A stretch of 64,000 nucleotides of DNA. Origin: Pedobacter sp. N36a. GTDB taxonomy: Bacteria > Bacteroidota > Bacteroidia > Sphingobacteriales > Sphingobacteriaceae. The notes under the pieces are model-generated. The model saw nothing but the letters and a program-made list of their open reading frames with translations. It had not been told where the DNA came from and searched no databases. The stretch lies in the NCBI RefSeq assembly GCF_014472395.1, contig NZ_JACSZW010000011.1, positions 1 through 64,000 on the forward strand. The letters run 5' to 3'. Shown here in pieces: positions 35,819 through 43,640 of this stretch; position 1 is the stretch's first letter, and each line of letters opens with the position of its first letter. The position numbers and the translations under genes are program-made.

Positions 35819-36800
35819 AAAACTGCGGCAAATGAGGTTTCGTCTGCATGATGTCCTCAATATCTGTCATCACCTTTTCAGTAAGTAATGGCAATACTTC
35901 TAAAGTGGTCAGATTTTCTTTTAATTGTGCGGTTTTGGAAGCACCTAAAATTACCGTACTCACATTTGGATTTTTTAAACACCAGGCCAGTGATAATTTT
36001 GCCAAAGGAATATTCAATTGATCTGCAAGTCCCTGAAGTTTTTCTGCTTTTTTCAGTTTCTCTTCATTTAAGACTGCATCTTTAAGCCATTCCATTCCTT
36101 TCAGCTCTAATCGGGTATCTTTAGTCACTCCTGACGTATACTTACCTGACAATAATCCAGAAGCCAATGGCGACCAGATTGTGGTTCCAAGCCCATAATC
36201 TTTAAACAGCAATAAATATTCATTTTCCATTTTATTGCGTTCCAATAAATTGTACTGCGGCTGCTTCATCGTAGGACCAATTAAATTGTATTGTTTTGCT
36301 ACACGAATGGCTTCCATAATTTCTGAGGCACTCCATTCTGAAGTTCCCCAATAAAGGATTTTCCCCTGCTGCAATAAAGTATTCATTGCCCAAACCGTTT
36401 CTTCAATTGGCGTATTCTTATCCGGTCTGTGGCAAAAATAAAGGTCCAGGTAATCTACCTGCAATCTTTTTAATGCGCCATGACAAGCCTCAATTACGTG
36501 CTTGCGGGACAATCCCATCCGGTTCGGCCCTTTGTTCTCTGTTCCAAAAAACACTTTACTAGAGACCACAAAAGATTCCCTCTCCCATTTTCGGGCCTTA
36601 AGAATCTTTCCCATTACCAGCTCAGATTTCCCTTCCGCATATCCTTCTGCATTGTCAAAAAAGTTGACTCCGGCATCATAAGCAATCCCCATCAGTTCGT
36701 CAGCAGTCTGATCACTGATTTGCTGACCAAAAGTAAGCCAGCTGCCCAATGAAAGCGCACTCACCTGTAATCCCGATTTTCCTAAACGTCTGTATTCCAT
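35817..36800 (-). CDS. Aldo/keto reductase (YghZ/Kv-beta-like)
   Basis: The 327-residue protein has a TIM-barrel AKR pattern: Asp and Tyr of the catalytic tetrad in FFDNAEGYAEGKSE, Lys in VVSSKVFFG, His in YFCHRPD. The KGPNRMGLSRKH segment is characteristic of the AKR6/AKR14 branch (Kv-beta subunits and YghZ). Members reduce small aldehydes such as methylglyoxal with NADPH. The true substrate is not readable. Confidence 0.92.
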   Translation of the reverse strand: MEYRRLGKSGLQVSALSLGSWLTFGQQISDQTADELMGIAYDAGVNFFDNAEGYAEGKSELVMGKILKARKWERESFVVSSKVFFGTENKGPNRMGLSRKHVIEACHGALKRLQVDYLDLYFCHRPDKNTPIEETVWAMNTLLQQGKILYWGTSEWSASEIMEAIRVAKQYNLIGPTMKQPQYNLLERNKMENEYLLLFKDYGLGTTIWSPLASGLLSGKYTSGVTKDTRLELKGMEWLKDAVLNEEKLKKAEKLQGLADQLNIPLAKLSLAWCLKNPNVSTVILGASKTAQLKENLTTLEVLPLLTEKVMTDIEDIMQTKPHLPQF

Positions 36801-36936
36801 CTAATTTATACTTTTAATGAATTGATATATCTTTTTTATTTGTCTTTATTCGTCCTTTTTAAAGGTATTAGAAAAACAGCATTCCCATTATTAAGTTTTC
36901 TTTTTTGGGGCCCAGGGGCTTTTCCGATAATATTTT

Positions 36937-36944
36937 TACCTTTA
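36937..36944 (+). promoter_or_regulatory. -7 box of M28 peptidase gene
   Basis: TACCTTTA lies 22 nt before the ATG and fits TAnnTTTG except for the last base. Confidence 0.4.
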
Positions 36945-36966
36945 TATAACACAAGCTCCTCACAGA

Positions 36967-37929
36967 ATGAGAATTTATCTGCTAATCCCTCTAATTGCCT
37001 TATTGGGTTGTACTGCACAAAAGAATCCTTCGCTGGCACAAACCAAGAAATCAACCAATAAAACGGAACAACAATTATTAAAGGATGTAGAGACCTTATC
37101 TTCTGATCGTTTTGAGGGGCGTAAGACAGGCACTAAGGGCGCTGAAATGGCCCGGGCATATATCAAACAGCGATTTGAGGAAATCGGCTTAGCGCCGCTC
37201 CCACACCTTGGCAATTATGAGCAGGCTTTTACTTTTAAGGATAGGGCCGGTCAGGAAATTACAGGTAAGAATATGCTGGCTTATGTACCAGGACGAAACA
37301 CAGAAGTAATCGTTATTTCAGCGCATTACGATCATGTAGGAATCATCAAAGACCAAATTTATAATGGAGCAGACGACAATGCTTCCGGTGTAGCCGCTTT
37401 ATTGACGTTTGCCACTTACTTTAAAAAGCATCAACCCAATTACAGTATGGTCTTTGCCGCTTTTGATGCCGAAGAAATGGGATTAAAAGGTTCGAAGGCT
37501 TTTGTAGAGCTGGCCACTATTCCTTTAGAAAATATCAGGATGAATGTGAATATGGACATGATCAGTCACAATGACAAAAACGAACTGTATGCTTGCGGTA
37601 CATTTAAATACCCACAATTAAAAAAGTATTTCATTACCACTAAGCCCATTATTAAAGTAATCATGGGCCATGATGATCCAAAAACAGGAAATGATGACTG
37701 GACCAATCAAAGTGATCAGGGTTCATTTAATGCGAAGAACATTCCTTTCCTGTATTTTGGAGTGGAGGACCATAAAGATTATCACCAGGCCTCAGATAAG
37801 TATCAGAATATCAACAAAAAGTTCTTTACCAATGCTGCTGCCTCCATCTTGGAAATCATTAACAACATTGATAAAGAACGTGATCTGCAGTCTATTTTCA
37901 GACAAAAACTGCAGATGAAAAAACAATAG
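36967..37929 (+). CDS. M28-family zinc aminopeptidase, lipoprotein
   Basis: This 320-residue lipoprotein has a type II signal with lipobox LLGC (Cys15). The M28 metal and catalytic residues are visible in order: His in SAHYDHVG, Asp in GADDNASG, Glu-Glu in DAEEMGLKGS, Asp in NMDMIS, His in DYHQASD. These coordinate two zinc ions in a periplasmic or surface aminopeptidase that trims peptides. The gene is convergent with the next small gene, with only 3 bp between the two stop codons. Confidence 0.93.
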   Translation: MRIYLLIPLIALLGCTAQKNPSLAQTKKSTNKTEQQLLKDVETLSSDRFEGRKTGTKGAEMARAYIKQRFEEIGLAPLPHLGNYEQAFTFKDRAGQEITGKNMLAYVPGRNTEVIVISAHYDHVGIIKDQIYNGADDNASGVAALLTFATYFKKHQPNYSMVFAAFDAEEMGLKGSKAFVELATIPLENIRMNVNMDMISHNDKNELYACGTFKYPQLKKYFITTKPIIKVIMGHDDPKTGNDDWTNQSDQGSFNAKNIPFLYFGVEDHKDYHQASDKYQNINKKFFTNAAASILEIINNIDKERDLQSIFRQKLQMKKQ

Positions 37930-37932
37930 GAT

Positions 37933-38262
37933 TTAGAATTCTATCGCTAAAAGGCTGTTTAAAGGAATATGAATTCCATTTTTCAATTGTAAGTATTTTT
38001 CTGTTACCTGCCATACTGTAGTCGAAACTGTCTTAGGTCCTTCTTTTGTATTAAAGGAAATGTCTGCCTTTGATTTAAATTCATTTCCCAGGCGTTGTGC
38101 AGAATTCAACTTATCTCTTAATTCTTCGGTATGGTTCTGGTCAGCAGGTATGATCTGGCTGATGTCTATTGATTCTTTCTCGATTAATTCCCCAATCATA
38201 ATACTCTGGCTAAATTGTAATAAATATGCGTTTCTTAATTTAAAATCGCAATTAAAAGCCAT
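37933..38262 (-). CDS. Conserved-looking hypothetical protein, 109 residues
   Basis: No domain is recognised. The protein is soluble, has no signal peptide, and consists of a helical first half (ELIEKESIDISQ, then a charged segment about 45-65) followed by beta-like segments ending IPLNSLLAIEF. Support for it being real comes from its fit between M28 and S41 genes without overlap, and from a minus-strand TGACTTTG box 4 nt before the ATG. A perfect 8+8 inverted repeat (38282-38300) lies directly upstream in operator position. Confidence 0.6.
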   Translation of the reverse strand: MAFNCDFKLRNAYLLQFSQSIMIGELIEKESIDISQIIPADQNHTEELRDKLNSAQRLGNEFKSKADISFNTKEGPKTVSTTVWQVTEKYLQLKNGIHIPLNSLLAIEF

Positions 38263-38281
38263 AGATCAAAGTCATTTTGAC

Positions 38282-38300
38282 ATCCTATTGTAAATAGGAT
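38282..38300. promoter_or_regulatory. Perfect inverted repeat, candidate operator
   Basis: ATCCTATT-GTA-AATAGGAT is a perfect palindrome about 8 bp upstream of the -7 box of the leftward hypothetical gene. It has no T run, so it is not a terminator of the S41 gene that ends at 38336. Confidence 0.5.
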
Positions 38301-38335
38301 TTTACAATGATCAAAAAACGCTGATTAACAAGCTT

Positions 38336-40015
38336 TTATTTTTTCAGGCGATAACGAGTTTCCACCATACCGGCAGCCCTCATGTTGCTGTTTGAAAAGT
38401 TTGTATTCATCAGTTTAACCGAACTTTGAGCAGCAACGGCAACACCATTTGAGGCAATTCGACTGGCCAAAGCTGATGGAGCCACTGGAGCAAGAATAGA
38501 AAGTGCTTTGTTTAAATAGCTCTCTTTGGGATCACCAAAATCATGCGTAGCATCATCAAAAAGATCAGATGCACCGGTATCTGCAAAGTCAGGCTTCATT
38601 CCTGCATAATAACCACCTTCTCCATTTTTATTTTTACTTTCAAAACTTGGCAGGTACACCGAATAATGTTTATCCAGGGTAATTGGAAAAAAGCCGACTG
38701 GCTTGCCATAAGTGGTAGTACCCACCAACTTTACACTCTGCATATAAGGTTTAATGCTATTGATCAGCAATTCACTTGCAGAAGCAGTATTACCAGAAAC
38801 TAGAAACACAATATTTTTCAGTCCATTTAAAGGGCCTTTTTTTGAAAACGAATATACATTTCCCGCATCAGACCATTCCACATCATTCAGTGTATACATC
38901 TTACCAGAACTGCTGTATTGAATGTTACCCTTAGCATCTGTTAAAGGCTGATTCTTCAGTATACTGGCTTTTCCACTCTTCATCACACTATTATAAGTTT
39001 CAGAAAACATCACTCCATTGGTATTGGCAGGAGCAAGTAGATTCAATAGGTATTCTGCTGTTTCTACAGACCCCCCGCCATTATAGCGTAAATCGATCAC
39101 TAAATCTGTGACATTATTTGTGGCAAAATTGGCAAAAACAGGATCAATTCGAGTATCAGTTGGGTTTTTACTATCAGGATTTGTCAATACTGAGAAAATA
39201 GAATAAGCCAGATAACCTATCTTTTTCCCTCCCTGATCTATTACTTTTGAAGCAAATACCGGACTGCTGGTATATTTTTTAACACTGAGTGCTACATCAT
39301 TGAAAGTTGTTCCATCCGGTCTGATCCCGGAAAAAGTGGTACTGGTACTGGCACCATTTAGAACCGCATTGATGGTGCTTACCTCTGCATCGAAGTTAGT
39401 ACCTATAGTACGGCTGCCAATTTTGGTAATCTGGGTTCCTCTTGTAATTTTTGCGAGATCAGCAGGTGAGTTCGGGTAAACAGCCTTTACATAAAGTTTA
39501 TAATCATTGTCAACACCATAACCTTGAAAATTTAAAAAGCCCATGTCAAATCCAATGTCCGACAGGTCTACACTAGATGATCTATCCGGTGCAGTACTTT
39601 GGCTGCCATTTGAGGTATCTTCGTCCCTAATAAATGCATATTTTGGGGAAGAAGAACCGGCAACAGTTTCAAATCCGGAAAATTTGGTAATATTAAACAG
39701 CTCATTATTGAAATTGGCCAGGTCAGTACCCAATTTCGTGTAAGTTCTAGGATCAAAAACATCATAAGTAGGCAGTTGATCATTCCAGTAATAAATCTGC
39801 TGGGCATATAAAAACAGGGAATCATTAGTCAGTGCTCTTCGGTCTGAGGTAGGAGTCTGTTTCGTATTCCCGCCGGTAGGCTGAGATTGCTCCGTGCCTG
39901 AAGTTTCCGGGATAACCTTGCTTTTTTTGCAGGCATTGAAGAGCACAGGAAGAAGTGCTAATGCGATTAAAATATACTTTCCGGAGCTTAATCTTTTTAT
40001 CATCCTTGTTCCCAT
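38336..40015 (-). CDS. S41-family (C-terminal processing) peptidase, lipoprotein
   Basis: The 559-residue protein has a lipoprotein signal ending in LFNAC (Cys29 from this start). A helical N-terminal cap and a PDZ-like region (about 195-260) precede the S41 catalytic domain. The catalytic Ser is in GNTASASELL and the Lys in TYGKPVGFF, with the DLRYNGGG motif before them. It is a periplasmic serine protease of the CtpA/tail-specific type. An ATG 12 nt downstream (MIKRLSSG) is an equally possible start. Confidence 0.92.
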   Translation of the reverse strand: MGTRMIKRLSSGKYILIALALLPVLFNACKKSKVIPETSGTEQSQPTGGNTKQTPTSDRRALTNDSLFLYAQQIYYWNDQLPTYDVFDPRTYTKLGTDLANFNNELFNITKFSGFETVAGSSSPKYAFIRDEDTSNGSQSTAPDRSSSVDLSDIGFDMGFLNFQGYGVDNDYKLYVKAVYPNSPADLAKITRGTQITKIGSRTIGTNFDAEVSTINAVLNGASTSTTFSGIRPDGTTFNDVALSVKKYTSSPVFASKVIDQGGKKIGYLAYSIFSVLTNPDSKNPTDTRIDPVFANFATNNVTDLVIDLRYNGGGSVETAEYLLNLLAPANTNGVMFSETYNSVMKSGKASILKNQPLTDAKGNIQYSSSGKMYTLNDVEWSDAGNVYSFSKKGPLNGLKNIVFLVSGNTASASELLINSIKPYMQSVKLVGTTTYGKPVGFFPITLDKHYSVYLPSFESKNKNGEGGYYAGMKPDFADTGASDLFDDATHDFGDPKESYLNKALSILAPVAPSALASRIASNGVAVAAQSSVKLMNTNFSNSNMRAAGMVETRYRLKK

Positions 40016-40140
40016 TTTCTATTACAAATCTATAATAAAAAAACATCATTACCTGATGATGATCAGCAATTTAACAAGTGTTTTATTTCAAACAGCTTCA
40101 TTGTTTTTACCACAAAAAAGCTGTTTAAGAATAAACAAAG

Positions 40141-40752
40141 TTATTTCAGCACCTCTTCAATGCCTAAAAATTCAATTTCTGCATTAAATGCACATTCCTG
40201 ATCCGCTGGTTTAGTACCAATCAAAACCATTTGCTCTGGTTTTAAATCATGGCGATCCCGGATCATTTCTATCCCTTTTGTACTAGGTTTTGGTTCAGAT
40301 TCTTCAGAAAAATAAACGATCAGATTCTTCTCCAACCCATTCCATTCTACTTGTCTGATTTTATTTAGTTGCATTAGGGAATCACCATCTACAAATAAAA
40401 ACACTTGTTTGCCATGGGCAACAATTTCCTGTAGTAATGACAACGTTTTATTATAAATCAGCAGCTTCAATGGAAGTTTTGCATTTTGCATCACCAGATC
40501 ATAATTTACTTTATACTTCTCTGGAATTTTGAATTCCTCAGCAGTTCTCTCGAATAGACCTTCTGGTCCGGAAGCAAGGTATTGATCGTGCATATATTTA
40601 ACAATATCACTAGCATTTAATTGTTCCCCATATTCAATAAATTGTGCGAACAGGTAGTAAACCTGCAATAAATAATCCTTTTCAGGATAAATGACATTGT
40701 CCAGTTCAAAAATGAATGCTTGTTTGTTTTTTAGTAATTCTTCTAGCCTCAT
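40141..40752 (-). CDS. HAD-like protein lacking the catalytic nucleophile
   Basis: The 203-residue protein has the outline of a HAD phosphatase of the pyrimidine 5'-nucleotidase type, with motif I region FELDNVIYPEKDY near residues 14-26, a helical cap, and later FLFVDGDS, KPSTKG and VLIGTKPADQECA. In active relatives motif I is FDLDNTLY with the first Asp as nucleophile, and motif IV is G(D)S..D. Here the nucleophile is Glu and the first motif IV Asp is Lys. It may be catalytically dead and act in binding or regulation. It is the last gene of the lolD unit, 12 nt after its neighbour. Confidence 0.7.
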   Translation of the reverse strand: MRLEELLKNKQAFIFELDNVIYPEKDYLLQVYYLFAQFIEYGEQLNASDIVKYMHDQYLASGPEGLFERTAEEFKIPEKYKVNYDLVMQNAKLPLKLLIYNKTLSLLQEIVAHGKQVFLFVDGDSLMQLNKIRQVEWNGLEKNLIVYFSEESEPKPSTKGIEMIRDRHDLKPEQMVLIGTKPADQECAFNAEIEFLGIEEVLK

Positions 40753-40764
40753 GGGATAAAATGA

Positions 40765-41262
40765 TTAGGAATTGATGGTAAATAAAACTGGCTGCAGTCC
40801 TTCCGGGCTGTCAATGGTGTAGAATACGCCATTCAATTTTTCCCTAATGCCCAATTCCTTTTGTGCTTCGTTCGCATTTTCAGGGAAAAGCAATACCTCC
40901 TTCTGGTACAATGCCCAATCTCCGCGTTGTTTTTCAGTACTGAGGTATTTAGGTAAATCTGCAGGCTGTGGCAATAATACCTCAATCCCAAATTCTTCAA
41001 ACAAAACCATAGATTTGGCCACTGCTTCAATTTCAAAATCATGAATTGGCAATAGCATTTCTACATTTTCGTCCAGACAGTTGTTGAGTAAAGTATGCGC
41101 AGTAGTATCGTCATTTCTGGTCCCTAAGGAGTGCATTTGATAAGCTGCAGAAGCAAACGCAGGCATATCTCCGTAATCGGCAAGTAATATATGTTGGCTG
41201 GCAAAAGCTTTCAGCAGCTTTAATGCTGAGGCAGATTTACCTCCTGTAATTAGTATTTTCAA
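40765..41262 (-). CDS. Orphan pre-ATP-grasp-like domain protein
   Basis: This 165-residue protein begins MKILITGGKSASALKLLKAF, a Rossmann-like nucleotide-fold start, followed by DY...A.....MHSLG and LLPIHDFEIEAVA..., the layout of the N-terminal domain that precedes ATP-grasp ligase domains. The ATP-grasp domain itself, normally 200 or more residues, is absent. It lies between lolD (4 nt) and the nucleophile-less HAD gene (12 nt). The role is unknown, and the ATP-grasp assignment rests on fold pattern only. Confidence 0.6.
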   Translation of the reverse strand: MKILITGGKSASALKLLKAFASQHILLADYGDMPAFASAAYQMHSLGTRNDDTTAHTLLNNCLDENVEMLLPIHDFEIEAVAKSMVLFEEFGIEVLLPQPADLPKYLSTEKQRGDWALYQKEVLLFPENANEAQKELGIREKLNGVFYTIDSPEGLQPVLFTINS

Positions 41263-41266
41263 AATA

Positions 41267-41917
41267 TTATATGATTAATCCGTCTTTCATGGTGACTACC
41301 CTATCGCTAATTTCTGCCAGTCCTTCGTTGTGGGTTACGATTACAAAGGTCTGTTTAAAATTATCTCGGAGGGTGATAAAAAATTCGTGTAAGGCATTGG
41401 CATTGGCGGAGTCCAGATTTCCCGAAGGTTCATCGGCCAGGATAATCGCAGGATGGTTTACAAGTGCCCTCGCTACGGCAATCCGCTGCTGCTCACCACC
41501 CGACAATTCATTAGGTTTATGCGCCGCCCGATCTTTCAATCCCAGCAGGTCCAAAAGCTCCAATGCACGGCGCTCCGCATCTCTTTTACTAGTTTTGGCG
41601 ATAAAAGCAGGGATACAGATATTCTCTAAAGCACTAAACTCAGGCAACAGGTGATGAAACTGAAAAACAAAGCCTATATTTTTGTTACGAAATACACTCA
41701 GCAGCTCCCCGGAAAGTTGATTTACCTTAGCGCCATTTAATTCTACAGTTCCTTGATCTGGTTTGTCTAAAGTCCCTAATATATGCAGCAGGGTACTTTT
41801 ACCCGCACCTGAGGCACCGATAATGCTGACAATTTCTCCCTTTTCCACCTCAAAATCTACCCCTTTCAGGATGGGTAAATTTCCATAAGCTTTCTTTATA
41901 CCTGTTGCTTTTAGCAT
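41267..41917 (-). CDS. lolD: ABC transporter ATPase, LolD/MacB type
   Basis: This 216-residue ATPase has Walker A GASGAGKST, the Q-loop region FVFQFHHLLPEFSA, signature LSGGEQQR, Walker B ILADEPSGNLD and H-loop VTHN. The FQFHHLLPEF element is typical of LolD, the ATPase of the lipoprotein-release complex, whose LolC/E permease must be encoded elsewhere. It is first in a three-gene unit with the orphan pre-ATP-grasp and HAD-like genes. A TAAGTTTG box ends 5 nt before the ATG. Confidence 0.88.
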   Translation of the reverse strand: MLKATGIKKAYGNLPILKGVDFEVEKGEIVSIIGASGAGKSTLLHILGTLDKPDQGTVELNGAKVNQLSGELLSVFRNKNIGFVFQFHHLLPEFSALENICIPAFIAKTSKRDAERRALELLDLLGLKDRAAHKPNELSGGEQQRIAVARALVNHPAIILADEPSGNLDSANANALHEFFITLRDNFKQTFVIVTHNEGLAEISDRVVTMKDGLII

Positions 41918-41922
41918 AAATG

Positions 41923-41930
41923 CAAACTTA
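41923..41930 (-). promoter_or_regulatory. -7 box of lolD, leaderless layout
   Basis: The minus strand reads TAAGTTTG and ends 5 nt before the lolD ATG. It is divergent from the sucC box 27 bp away. Confidence 0.55.
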
Positions 41931-41956
41931 CTGTTTTTAAAACCAATCTGAAATTG

Positions 41957-41964
41957 TAGATTTG
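41957..41964 (+). promoter_or_regulatory. -7 box of sucC
   Basis: TAGATTTG, an exact TAnnTTTG match, lies 18 nt before the ATG at 41983. It overlaps a possible upstream TTG start at 41962 and so excludes it. Confidence 0.6.
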
Positions 41965-41982
41965 GACAAATTTTTTCAGCAA

Positions 41983-43173
41983 ATGAATATCCACGAATAT
42001 CAAGGTAAAGAAATACTTAAAAGTTTTGGTGTAGCCGTACAAGAAGGCGTCGTTGCCCACACGGTTGAGCAGGCTGTAGAAGCGGCTAAAAAAATGAAAA
42101 CTGACTACAATTCTGATTGGGTTGTGATTAAAGCACAGATCCATGCAGGCGGAAGAGGTAAAGGCGGTGGCGTAAAGCTGGCGAAAAACCTGGAAGAAGT
42201 AGCGCAAAGAGCAACCGACATTTTAGGTATGCAATTGGTTACTCCTCAAACTGGCCCGGAAGGAAAGAAAGTGAACAAGATTTTAGTGGCGCAGGATGTT
42301 TATTACCCTGGAGCATCTGAAACTAAAGAATTCTATGTGAGCGTGCTTTTAAACCGTTCAACTGGAACTAACATCATTATGTATTCTACCGAAGGTGGAA
42401 TGGACATTGAAGAGGTTGCAGAAAAAACTCCTCATTTAATATTCAAAGAAGAGATTGACCCTAAAGTTGGTCTTCAAGGATTCCAGGCTCGTAAAATTGC
42501 CTTCAATCTAGGATTAAGTGGTGCAGCTCACAAAGACATGGTGAAATTTATCACTGCGCTTTACAAAGCTTATGACGCTACTGACTCTGCGATGTTTGAG
42601 ATCAACCCGGTATTGAAAACTTCTGATGATAAAATCATCGCTGTTGATGCTAAAGTTGACTTAGATGAGAACGCTTTATTCCGTCATCCTGATTATGCAG
42701 CAATGCGTGATAAATTGGAAGAAGATCCAACAGATGTGGAAGCAAGTGAGTCTAACTTAAACTATGTGAAATTAGATGGTAACGTTGGCTGTATGGTGAA
42801 CGGTGCAGGTTTAGCAATGGCGACCATGGACATCATCAAAATCGCAGGCGGTGAGCCAGCTAACTTCCTGGATGTAGGTGGAACTGCAAATGCACAAACT
42901 GTAAAAGCAGGTTTCAACATTATCCTTAAGGATCCAAATGTGAAAGCGATCTTAATTAACATCTTTGGTGGTATCGTTCGTTGCGACCGTGTTGCTCAGG
43001 GTGTAATTGATGCTTACAAAGAAATCGGTGATATTCCTGTGCCAATTATCTGTCGTTTACAAGGTACTAATGCCGCTGAAGCGAAACAGTTAATCGATGA
43101 ATCAGGATTAAAAGTATATTCTGCAATTGCATTGAAAGATGCAGCAGATTTAGTAACTAAAGTATTGGCATAA
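41983..43173 (+). CDS. sucC: Succinyl-CoA synthetase beta subunit (ADP-forming)
   Basis: The 396-residue protein starts MNIHEYQGKEIL, the conserved N-terminus of SucC. It has an ATP-grasp domain (IKAQIHAGGRGKGGGVKLA; EINPVLKT; DAKVDLDENALFRH) and a C-terminal CoA-ligase-like domain (GCMVNGAGLAMATMDIIK; NIFGGIVRCD). With SucD it makes succinate and ATP from succinyl-CoA in the TCA cycle. sucD is not adjacent. The start is chosen by homology and by the promoter box overlapping the earlier TTG. Confidence 0.97.
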   Translation: MNIHEYQGKEILKSFGVAVQEGVVAHTVEQAVEAAKKMKTDYNSDWVVIKAQIHAGGRGKGGGVKLAKNLEEVAQRATDILGMQLVTPQTGPEGKKVNKILVAQDVYYPGASETKEFYVSVLLNRSTGTNIIMYSTEGGMDIEEVAEKTPHLIFKEEIDPKVGLQGFQARKIAFNLGLSGAAHKDMVKFITALYKAYDATDSAMFEINPVLKTSDDKIIAVDAKVDLDENALFRHPDYAAMRDKLEEDPTDVEASESNLNYVKLDGNVGCMVNGAGLAMATMDIIKIAGGEPANFLDVGGTANAQTVKAGFNIILKDPNVKAILINIFGGIVRCDRVAQGVIDAYKEIGDIPVPIICRLQGTNAAEAKQLIDESGLKVYSAIALKDAADLVTKVLA

Positions 43174-43196
43174 GCACCAGTTCTTAGTTAAAAGCC

Positions 43197-43232
43197 TAAA
43201 AGGTCAATTGTTTATTCAATTGGCCTTTTTTT
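43197..43232 (+). terminator. Terminator of sucC
   Basis: AAAAGGTCAATTG pairs with CAATTGGCCTTTT around TTTATT, followed by a T run. Confidence 0.92.
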
Positions 43233-43298
43233 GTGCCTGAAATTTTGGTTCTTAAAGCTAAAAAAGCTTTGTACTGAATTTATCCTGGCTATAAAACA

Positions 43299-43334
43299 AA
43301 AGAAGCCTCAAGTCATCCAACTTGAGGCTTCTTT
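43299..43334. terminator. Second terminator-like hairpin after sucC
   Basis: AAAGAAGCCTCAAGT and ACTTGAGGCTTCTTT form a perfect 15-bp stem with a 6-nt loop. No gene ends right next to it on either strand. It may be a back-up terminator for sucC or the end of an unseen small RNA. Confidence 0.7.
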
Positions 43335-43640
43335 AACCAAATATAAATTAAACGAGCTGACACAAATATAGAAGTTAAACGGACAATTCACAATTTATTT
43401 TAAAATAAATTCCAATAAAAATACAAAAACAGCAAAAATTAAGACAAAAACACAATAGAATTGACACAAAAACCAAAAACAACCAGAAAACAATCATTAA
43501 ACAGATTAAATATTAACTTTTTGTAACCAAAAATCAATATTTATGTTTTTATTACATGAAAAATCTATAAACCAAATACAAAAACAGGGTTAAATTGGAT
43601 TATTTTACAATTATTTTCAAAAAACACAAAAAACAAGAAG

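Larger units (their letters stand above)
43174..43640. other. Intergenic region with two strong hairpins and a G-poor A-rich tract
   Basis: No gene is visible. The sucC terminator (43197-43232) is followed by a second, very strong hairpin (43299-43334). From about 43380 to 43640 the plus strand is A-rich and almost free of G. Confidence 0.6.

Noticed and set aside
41962..41982. Upstream TTG start for sucC
   Set aside because: It overlaps the TAGATTTG promoter box, and SucC proteins start at MNIHEYQ.
43380..43640. A-rich, G-poor tract considered as a phage or plasmid-like insertion or origin
   Set aside because: Similar A-rich spacers occur at 1320-1540 and 10080-10200; no iterons, dnaA boxes or mobility genes are present.
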